A stretch of 8,265 nt of DNA from the NCBI GenBank assembly GCA_009774345.1, contig VSNR01000189.1, positions 1 through 8,265 on the forward strand, written 5' to 3'. Source of the stretch: Lachnospiraceae bacterium (GTDB taxonomy: Bacteria; Bacillota; Clostridia; Lachnospirales; Lachnospiraceae). Under the pieces are notes generated by a model. The model worked only from the letters and a program-made list of their open reading frames with translations. It had not been told where the DNA came from and did no database searches. This document shows positions 1-5,473 of this stretch, piece by piece. Within the stretch, counting starts at the first letter, position 1. Each line of letters opens with the position of its first letter. A program made the position numbers and the translations under genes.

Positions 1-22
1 CAATGTCTTACCCCACATTTTT

Positions 23-45
23 ACCGGATAATTTCGTCCGGTTTT
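23..45 (+). terminator. Weak terminator-like hairpin upstream of glpK
   Basis: A 6-bp perfect stem (ACCGGA at 23-28 pairs with TCCGGT at 37-42) encloses an 8-base loop and runs directly into TTTT and then AATTT. It could end transcription of a gene lying left of the window. The stem is short and the T-run is interrupted, so it may be only a weak terminator or a 5' leader hairpin of glpK. Confidence 0.4.
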
Positions 46-99
46 AATTTGAGGCTAAGCTCACGGATTCAGGTTATGCAAAAGTAAGGAGAACATGTT

Positions 100-1596
100 A
101 TGGCGAAATATATTATGGCACTGGATGCCGGAACGACCAGCAACCGGTGTATCTTATTTAATGAAAAGGGTGAGATCCGCAGCATGGCGCAGCGGGAATT
201 TACCCAGTATTTCCCCAAGCCCGGCTGGGTGGAGCACGATGCGGACGAAATCTGGGCAAGCCAGCTTGGCGTTGCAGTCGAGGCGATGAATATGATTGGC
301 GCTGCCGCGCAAGATATTGCAGCGATTGGTATCACCAATCAGCGCGAGACCGCGATTGTGTGGGACAGACACACAGGAGTTCCCGTATACCATGCAATTG
401 TATGGCAGTGCCGCCGCACAGCAGATGCGTGCGATGCGCTGAAAGAAAAAGGACTCACAGAGAAATTCAAGCAAAAGACGGGACTTATTATAGACGCCTA
501 TTTTTCTGCGACAAAGATTCAATGGATACTTGATCATGTACCCGGTGCGCGGCAGAAAGCCCAAAACGGTGATTTACTGTTTGGCACTGTTGAGACATGG
601 CTGATCTGGAAGCTCACAAAAGGCGCGGTTCATGTAACGGATTATTCCAATGCTTCCCGCACGATGCTATTTAATATCAATACACTCAAGTGGGATGAGG
701 AGATCTTGGACGAACTACAGATTCCAAAGTGTATGCTGCCTGAAGTAAAGCCTTCAAGCTGTGTCTACGGGGCGGCAGACTCGTCCTTTCTAGGCGGTGC
801 AATCCCGATCGCAGGGGCAGCGGGAGACCAGCAGGCAGCTTTATTCGGACAGACCTGCTTTCGTGCCGGGGAAGCGAAGAATACTTATGGGACGGGGTGT
901 TTTCTGCTCATGAATACTGGGGAAAAACCCGTTTTTTCAGAAAATGGACTGGTGACAACGATAGCGTGGGGGCTTGACGGGACGATAAATTATGCGCTGG
1001 AGGGGTCGATCTTTGTGGCGGGTGCCGCAATCCAGTGGCTGCGGGACGAGCTGCGTATTATTGATTCCTCGGAAGATTCCGAATATATGGCAAGAAAAGT
1101 GGCAGACACCAATGGATGCTATGTTGTGCCTGCATTTACAGGTCTTGGCGCGCCGTACTGGGACCAGTACGCAAGGGGAACGATTGTCGGCATTACGCGC
1201 GGTGTCAACAAATGTCATATTATCCGCGCTACGCTTGATTCGATTGCTTATCAGGTCCATGATGTGCTCTCAGCGATGGAGGCGGACGCAAAGATTGCCA
1301 TTTCGTCTCTCAAAGTGGACGGCGGTGCGAGTGCAAACGGTTTTTTGATGCAGACACAGGCAGATATTGTCAATGTTCCCGTGATTCGCCCAAGGGGTGT
1401 CGAGACTACCGCGATGGGGGCTGCATATCTGGCAGGGCTTGCGGTGGGATACTGGACCAGCAGGGAGGATGTCAGGAAAAACTGGGCGAGTGACTGCGTT
1501 TTTGAACCTTCTCTTGGCGCTAATGAACGGATGGAGCGCATTCAGGGCTGGAAGAGAGCGGTGAAGTATGCTTATGGATGGGCAAAAACAGAGTAG
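100..1596 (+). CDS. glpK: Glycerol kinase (FGGY family)
   Basis: Phosphorylates glycerol with ATP to sn-glycerol 3-phosphate in the cytoplasm, the entry step of glycerol use. The 498 residues match the usual length of about 500. Visible landmarks are the N-terminal phosphate-binding motif DAGTTSNR (9-16), the glycerol-binding QRET (81-84) and Y134, the catalytic aspartate in AGDQQAALFGQ (D243), TYGTGCF (262-268), GLGAPYWD (348-355) and VDGGASANGF (406-415). The ATG at 100 sits 7 bases after AAGGAGA (86-92); an ATG at 95 is out of frame. The position that holds the HPr-phosphorylated histidine in bacillus and enterococcus enzymes (before F-x-G, about residue 229) is serine here. PTS-dependent activation by that route is therefore unlikely. 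No glpF, glpO or glpD lies in the window. The stop codon is inside the convergent hairpin at 1589-1618. Confidence 0.97.
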   Translation: MAKYIMALDAGTTSNRCILFNEKGEIRSMAQREFTQYFPKPGWVEHDADEIWASQLGVAVEAMNMIGAAAQDIAAIGITNQRETAIVWDRHTGVPVYHAIVWQCRRTADACDALKEKGLTEKFKQKTGLIIDAYFSATKIQWILDHVPGARQKAQNGDLLFGTVETWLIWKLTKGAVHVTDYSNASRTMLFNINTLKWDEEILDELQIPKCMLPEVKPSSCVYGAADSSFLGGAIPIAGAAGDQQAALFGQTCFRAGEAKNTYGTGCFLLMNTGEKPVFSENGLVTTIAWGLDGTINYALEGSIFVAGAAIQWLRDELRIIDSSEDSEYMARKVADTNGCYVVPAFTGLGAPYWDQYARGTIVGITRGVNKCHIIRATLDSIAYQVHDVLSAMEADAKIAISSLKVDGGASANGFLMQTQADIVNVPVIRPRGVETTAMGAAYLAGLAVGYWTSREDVRKNWASDCVFEPSLGANERMERIQGWKRAVKYAYGWAKTE

Positions 1597-1620
1597 GGGC
1601 GAAATCTCCCCTACTCTGCT
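1584..1620 (-). terminator. Convergent terminator between glpK and the flagellin gene
   Basis: A perfect 11-bp stem (CAGAGTAGGGG at 1589-1599, CCCCTACTCTG at 1608-1618) has an 8-base loop. On the minus strand the stem is followed at once by five T (the AAAAA at 1584-1588), so it is a canonical intrinsic terminator for the flagellin gene. On the plus strand it is followed by CTTAGG, with no good T-run. It would still be the only structure available to stop glpK transcription. The glpK stop codon TAG (1594-1596) lies in the left arm, so ribosomes finishing glpK cover it. Confidence 0.85.
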
Positions 1621-1644
1621 TAGGTAGCTTATTTATCTGGTTCA

Positions 1645-2427
1645 TCAGCCAAGCATCATTCTTACCTGTCCGTCCGCGTTGTTGATCATCTTGCGCTGCA
1701 TCATGATACTGTATGTATTGAGCACTTGCTGCTTTTTCAGATCCATTGCGCCCTGCGCGTAATTGGTGTCCTCAATACGGCTCTGTGCAGCAGTCAGATT
1801 GTATGCCGCATAAGAGTTGTATGCGATGTTGTGGTCCAGTCCGTTGTATGCCGCGCCGAGATAGCTGCGTTTTGAGCTGACTTTCTCTAGTGCTTTGTCG
1901 ATTGCCGACACATCGAAATTGCCAGAGGTCACATCGTAGTCTGCGATCCCAAGTCCCTCAAGTGAAAACTGAGGCATGTCAATATTCATGCCGCCGCCAT
2001 CCGCGTTGGAAGCTACATGGGAGCTGCCCATTGTCCCGTCAAGCACATTCATCTCGTTGAACTTTGTCTGTGCAGTGATACCGCCGATGGATTCCTTGAG
2101 CTGGTCAATCTCAGCCTGAATCGCGCTTCTGTCGGAGTTTGAGTACAGACCATTGGAAGCCTGAATACTCAGCTCGCGGATACGCTGCAAGGAGTCTGTC
2201 ACGGAGCCGATTGCGCCATCTGCAACATTGAGCATATTCTGTGAAGTCTTGGAATTGCTGATTCCGGCATTGGTGCCGCCGACACGGTTTTTCAGTTTAT
2301 TGGCAATTGCGAGTCCTGCTGCATTATCGGACGCAGTGTTGATGCGTTTTCCGCTTGCAAGAGAACGGTAAGTCCGGTACATATCCCGGTTATGGTTCGA
2401 CAAATAAGATATAGAAGATATTCCCAT
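1645..2427 (-). CDS. Compact flagellin (D0/D1 domains only)
   Basis: Filament subunit, exported by the flagellar type III apparatus. The 260 residues contain an N-terminal flagellin domain (about 5-140) with ASGKRINTASDNAAGLAIA (24-42), LQRIRELSIQASNG (80-93) and TKFNEMNVLDG (121-131). A short linker of about 40 residues follows, then a C-terminal flagellin domain (about 175-258) with AAQSRIEDTNYAQG (213-226). The variable D2/D3 region is essentially absent. The last helix is unusually methionine-rich (IMMQRKM, then VRMMLG) and differs from the common QAGQAMLAQANQ-type ending. The start is supported by AAAGGAGG (plus positions 2437-2444), 9 bases before the ATG. No other flagellar gene is in the window, so this could be the main flagellin or a minor paralogue expressed alone. 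It ends at the strong hairpin shared with glpK. Confidence 0.93.
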   Translation of the reverse strand: MGISSISYLSNHNRDMYRTYRSLASGKRINTASDNAAGLAIANKLKNRVGGTNAGISNSKTSQNMLNVADGAIGSVTDSLQRIRELSIQASNGLYSNSDRSAIQAEIDQLKESIGGITAQTKFNEMNVLDGTMGSSHVASNADGGGMNIDMPQFSLEGLGIADYDVTSGNFDVSAIDKALEKVSSKRSYLGAAYNGLDHNIAYNSYAAYNLTAAQSRIEDTNYAQGAMDLKKQQVLNTYSIMMQRKMINNADGQVRMMLG

Positions 2428-2473
2428 AATCCTTCTCCTCCTTTCATGTCATTTATCCTATTATCGCACTTTT

Positions 2474-2505
2474 ATCATAACACATTGCCATGTGGGGATG
2501 CAATG
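2474..2505 (-). promoter_or_regulatory. Possible flagellin promoter overlapping a dyad
   Basis: Reading the minus strand, TTGCAT (plus 2498-2503) and TATGAT (plus 2474-2479) are 18 bases apart, a weak housekeeping-type promoter placed about 50 bases before the flagellin start. An inverted repeat, CATTGC (2483-2488) with GCAATG (2500-2505), lies over the -35 and spacer and could be an operator. The -35 match is only 3 of 6, so this is tentative. Confidence 0.3.
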
Positions 2506-2569
2506 GTTTTAAAGCATATTTTTGGCTGTATTTTCCAAACATGCTCTATGCATTTACAGAAGTTTGGGG

Positions 2570-2575
2570 TATAAT
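2570..2575 (+). promoter_or_regulatory. Candidate -10 box for the dehydrogenase gene
   Basis: A perfect TATAAT lies 50 bases before the start codon at 2626. At 17 bases upstream the sequence is TATGCA (2547-2552), only a 3 of 6 match to TTGACA. A better TTTACA (2553-2558) is too close, at 11 bases. The -10 is convincing; the -35 is weak, and an activator may be needed. Confidence 0.4.
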
Positions 2576-2625
2576 AAGGTCATAGAAAAAATGCTGAAAA
2601 CATAGAATAGGAGGAATTAAGAATT

Positions 2626-3426
2626 ATGGGATTTCTAACAGGTAAGACAGCGATTATTACAGGTGCAGGCAGGGCAGTGCTGAGCGATGGCAGATGCGGC
2701 TCGATCGGATACGGCATTGCGACAGCCTATGCGAAAGAGGGGGCGAATCTCGTTATTACCGGCCGCAATGTCAAGAAACTAGAGGATGCCAAGGAGGAAC
2801 TTGAGCGGCTCTACGGCATTAAAGTGCTGATTGCTCAGGCGGATGTCAATGCCGGCGCGGACAACGAGGCGGTGGTGAACAACGTGGTCCAGCAGACGAT
2901 TGACACCTTTGGCAGCATCGACGTGCTGATCAACAATGCGCAGGCATCCGCCTCCGGCGTGCCGCTTGCTGAGCATACTACAGACCAGTTCAATCTTGCG
3001 CTGTACTCAGGATTATATGCCGCCTTTTACTATATGAAAGCATGTTATCCGCATCTGGCAAAGTCAAAAGGCTCTGTGATTAACTTCGCCTCTGGCGCCG
3101 GATTGTTTGGCAATTTCGGACAGTGCGCTTATGCCGCTGCAAAGGAGGGTATCCGCGGGCTGACGCGCGTGGCTGCTACAGAGTGGGCAAAGGACGGCAT
3201 CAATGTCAATATTGTCTGTCCGCTGGCGTGGACCGCACAGTTGGAGCAGTTTGAAAAGGCATATCCCGATGCTTTCAAGGAAAATGTCAAGATGCCGCCG
3301 GCAGGACACTACGGTGACGCGGAGCTTGAGATCGGCCGTGTCTGCGTGCAGCTTGCATCGCCGGACTTCAAGTATATGACCGGTGAAACCCTGACACTTG
3401 AGGGCGGTATGGGGCAGAGACCGTAA
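2626..3426 (+). CDS. Short-chain dehydrogenase/reductase (SDR family)
   Basis: NAD(P)(H)-dependent oxidoreductase with a single Rossmann domain of 266 residues; the substrate cannot be told from sequence. Visible motifs are the start of the cofactor loop ITGAGRA (11-17), GSIGYGIA (25-32), ITGRN (44-48), ADV (72-74), NNAQ (103-106, usually NNAG), catalytic serine S156, and the YxxxK pair Y169 and K173. A C-terminal GETLTLEGGMG (253-263) matches the family's end. About eight residues (17-24) are inserted into the TGxxxGxG loop compared with the usual form. The catalytic-tetrad asparagine expected near 128-129 is not evident (SG instead). The ATG follows TAGGAGG (2608-2614) by 11 bases. It is transcribed away from the flagellin gene and appears monocistronic apart from a doubtful 27-codon ORF at its stop. 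The SDR assignment is firm; the exact reaction is open. Confidence 0.93.
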   Translation: MGFLTGKTAIITGAGRAVLSDGRCGSIGYGIATAYAKEGANLVITGRNVKKLEDAKEELERLYGIKVLIAQADVNAGADNEAVVNNVVQQTIDTFGSIDVLINNAQASASGVPLAEHTTDQFNLALYSGLYAAFYYMKACYPHLAKSKGSVINFASGAGLFGNFGQCAYAAAKEGIRGLTRVAATEWAKDGINVNIVCPLAWTAQLEQFEKAYPDAFKENVKMPPAGHYGDAELEIGRVCVQLASPDFKYMTGETLTLEGGMGQRP

Positions 3427-3510
3427 ATGACAGCCAGAGCAGAGATTCCCGCTTTTGCGGTGCTGATGTCCCTGATCTGGCTCATTTTTATGTCAGACCC
3501 ATGCAGATGA
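3427..3510 (+). other. Doubtful 27-codon ORF abutting the dehydrogenase stop
   Basis: An ATG directly follows the dehydrogenase stop (TAA then ATG) and opens a 27-codon frame with a hydrophobic core, AFAVLMSLIWLIF, and polar ends. This is the shape of a tiny membrane peptide and could be translated by coupling. There is no good ribosome binding site of its own, and the length is within chance, so I list it only as a possibility. Confidence 0.15.
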
Positions 3511-3712
3511 AATATGCTGCGAGAAAGAGACCGTAAAACGGTGGTGCGGACAGTCTGATAAAGATACAGGAGATACAGATGTGTGAACACGCGTTGGCCT
3601 CCTGAAATATTTTGCGGAGAAGGCGCCGAAATATCATGGTAAATGAAAACGGAGAGCACCACCACTAGGTCTCTGTGACGAACGGATATAAATAATTGCA
3701 GGGGGAATTTTT
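3427..3712. other. Intergenic stretch without a clear gene
   Basis: These 286 bases separate the dehydrogenase from the first ATPase gene. Apart from the 27-codon ORF I see only small structures. AGAGACCGTAAA occurs at the dehydrogenase end and again near 3526-3537. ACCGT-AAA-ACGGT (3530-3542) forms a small dyad without a T-run. AGATACAG occurs twice near 3560-3580. No convincing terminator follows the dehydrogenase. TATAAA (3687-3692) precedes the ATPase start but has no good -35. Confidence 0.5.
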
Positions 3713-5392
3713 ATGGGAATATATTTAAACCCGAAAAACCAAGGGTTTCTGGAGGTTGTCCATTCTGAAATATATGTAGATAAGACTGGACTGGCAGCAT
3801 ATACGAATAAATGCCTGAACACATTGGATAAATATATCTGTGTCAGCAGACCGCGCCGTTTTGGAAAATCGATCGCGTTAAAAATGCTTGCGGCATACTA
3901 TAGCTGCGGCTGCGATTCAAGGGAGTTGTTTGCAGGGTTTAAAATAGAAAGCGACGAGACATTTGAGAAACACCTGAATCAGTATGATGTTATTTATCTG
4001 AATATGCAGCAGTTTTTGATTGAGGCAGAACAGGGGAAGGTGACTGAGTATTTGGAGCAGGAAGTGACAGAGGAACTTGCAGAGGAATATGGGGAAGTAT
4101 TCAAAGGACGCAGCCTGAAACTGGCTCCCGCTCTGAGAAAAATATATGCGGCTACTGGCCGGCAGTTTGTTTTTCTGGTAGACGAGTGGGACTGCGTGAT
4201 GCGAGAGCGGCAGGAGTCGGAAGAGCTGCAAAAACTATACCTTGATTTCCTGCGAAATTTATTAAAAGACCAGCCCTATGTCGCACTTGCGTACATGACA
4301 GGAATCCTGCCCGTAAAAAAATATGGTCTTCATTCCGCGCTCAACATGTTTACGGAATTTTCAATGACAGACCAGAAGGCTTTGGAAGAGTATACTGGAT
4401 TTACGGAGGATGAGGTTAAAGAACTGTGCAGCCGTTTTGATATGGACTTTGAAGAGACAGGCAGCTGGTATGACGGATATATGTTTACGAAATTTCAGCA
4501 TATCTATAATCCGAAATCCGTAGTGGAGGCAATGAAATGCCATAAGCTGTCAAGCTACTGGACAACCACGGAAGTTTATGATGCGCTGAAAATTTATATC
4601 GACATGGACTTTGACGGACTTCGTGCCGACATTGTGTATATGCTGGGCGGAGGGCGTGTCAGAATCAACACAGGCAGCTTTCGGAATGATATGAAGAACT
4701 TTGCGGTCAAGGACGATGTGCTGACGCTGCTGGTGCATCTTGGTTATCTTGGATATGATTCTGAAAAAGAAGAGGTATTTATCCCGAACAAGGAAATCAT
4801 CCGCGAATTTGAAAATGCAATGCGCGTTGGCGGCTGGCAGGAAGTCATGCGTGTTTTAAAGGCATCTGAGAAACTGTTAAGCGAAGACATACGTGAACTC
4901 ACAGACAGGGCGCTGTGGGAGACGGAAAACCTGATAAAGTGCATTCCCAATGAACTATGGGATAAACGCTATGACGGACTTCCCATGTGGAAATATGTCT
5001 ATCATATGCTGTATTCGATGGATCGGTGGTATATCAACCCTTGCGATGTATTGTATAAAGATCCTGATTTTCATACGGAAACATTGGCCGATTTGAATGT
5101 AGTCCCAAAGGACGAGTGCATAACAAGAGCGCAGATAGAAAAATATTTTTACCAGATAAGAGATAAAATACAAAACTATGTTACATCGCTTGCGGATTCT
5201 ATGCTTGTGGAGCTTCCCGAAAACTGCGAAATCAGTCGTTTCCGCTTAATTTTAGGTCAGTTTCGTCACTGGCACAGGCACATGGGCGTCGTCTATGGCT
5301 TTATCATAGAGGATACCGGCAAATGGCCGTATGTCCTCAATATGAACAATAAGTATCCCGATTCGTCAATGCCCATTTATTATGGAGTATAA
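3713..5392 (+). CDS. AAA-ATPase_like protein with DinB-like C-terminal domain (apparent fusion)
   Basis: The first 390 or so of 559 residues match the AAA-ATPase_like family (PF09820): YVDKT (21-25), a Walker A of the RPRRFGKS type (46-53), Walker B FVFLVDEWD (152-160), GILPVKKYG (197-205), GFTEDEV (229-235), WYDGY (252-256) and IYNPKSV (264-270). Relatives normally end in a PD-(D/E)XK nuclease domain. Here that motif is missing. Residues about 395-545 instead resemble a complete DinB/YfiT-like helical bundle: PNELWDKRYDGLPMWKYVYH (412-431), RWYINP (438-443), LILGQFRH (512-519) and TGKWP (535-539). H431, H519 and H523 form a plausible metal triad. The reading frame is intact. The start follows AGGGGGA (3700-3706) by 6 bases. 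The second ATPase gene starts 32 bases downstream, probably in the same transcript. The cellular role is unknown; the DinB-like call rests on my recognition of the family pattern. Confidence 0.8.
   Translation: MGIYLNPKNQGFLEVVHSEIYVDKTGLAAYTNKCLNTLDKYICVSRPRRFGKSIALKMLAAYYSCGCDSRELFAGFKIESDETFEKHLNQYDVIYLNMQQFLIEAEQGKVTEYLEQEVTEELAEEYGEVFKGRSLKLAPALRKIYAATGRQFVFLVDEWDCVMRERQESEELQKLYLDFLRNLLKDQPYVALAYMTGILPVKKYGLHSALNMFTEFSMTDQKALEEYTGFTEDEVKELCSRFDMDFEETGSWYDGYMFTKFQHIYNPKSVVEAMKCHKLSSYWTTTEVYDALKIYIDMDFDGLRADIVYMLGGGRVRINTGSFRNDMKNFAVKDDVLTLLVHLGYLGYDSEKEEVFIPNKEIIREFENAMRVGGWQEVMRVLKASEKLLSEDIRELTDRALWETENLIKCIPNELWDKRYDGLPMWKYVYHMLYSMDRWYINPCDVLYKDPDFHTETLADLNVVPKDECITRAQIEKYFYQIRDKIQNYVTSLADSMLVELPENCEISRFRLILGQFRHWHRHMGVVYGFIIEDTGKWPYVLNMNNKYPDSSMPIYYGV
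4895..5350 (+). other. Segment encoding the DinB-like domain
   Basis: This marks the part of the first ATPase gene (residues about 395-546) that replaces the expected nuclease. The ATPase-type text runs through VFIPNKEIIREFENA (355-369) and GGWQEV (373-378), a normal end of that module. It then passes, within about 20 residues, into the DinB-like pattern starting near ALWETENLI (400-408). The junction is approximate. Bundles of this family often bind Ni or Zn and include thiol S-transferases, but no activity can be read here. Confidence 0.65.
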
Positions 5393-5473
5393 AATCAGGT
5401 ATGGAATAAGGAGGAGTGAGCAGGGTGAAGATAAAACATGCACTGGGATATCAGAATTATGAAAAAATGATGA
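5389..5473. repeat. Direct repeat, copy 1 (leader and 5' end of second ATPase gene)
   Basis: These 85 bases recur at 8181-8265 with one mismatch (C at 5396, G at 8188); 5397-5473 is identical over 77 bases. Offset is 2792 bases. The copy begins inside the stop codon region of the first ATPase gene and contains the ribosome binding site, GTG start and 16 codons of the second. The true right end is unknown because the window stops within copy 2. Confidence 0.97.
5408..5415 (+). promoter_or_regulatory. Ribosome binding site that decides the GTG start at 5425
   Basis: AAGGAGGA is a near-perfect Shine-Dalgarno sequence. A GTG at 5416 touches it and is too close. The in-frame GTG at 5425 is 9 bases away, the normal distance, and gives the N-terminus MKIKHALGYQ. 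The duplicate at 8200-8207 has the same layout. Confidence 0.8.

Noticed and set aside
154..564. Minus-strand open frame of 136 codons inside glpK
   Set aside because: It lies wholly opposite a strongly recognised gene, has no ribosome binding site or family motif, and follows from codon bias.
2455..2485. Sigma-28 type flagellin promoter (minus-strand TGCGATAA)
   Set aside because: Only CGATAA of the -10 matches, and no TAAA lies 14-16 bases upstream (CAAT instead), so I do not call it.
3449..3460. CCGC-TTTT-GCGG hairpin after the dehydrogenase as a terminator
   Set aside because: The stem is only 4 bp and no T-run follows.
3530..3542. ACCGT-AAA-ACGGT dyad as terminator or operator
   Set aside because: Five-base arms, no T-tract and no promoter beside it; likely chance.
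3309..3665. Minus-strand frame of 118 codons overlapping the dehydrogenase end and the spacer
   Set aside because: Half of it is antisense to the dehydrogenase. The protein has no recognisable pattern and there is no ribosome binding site.
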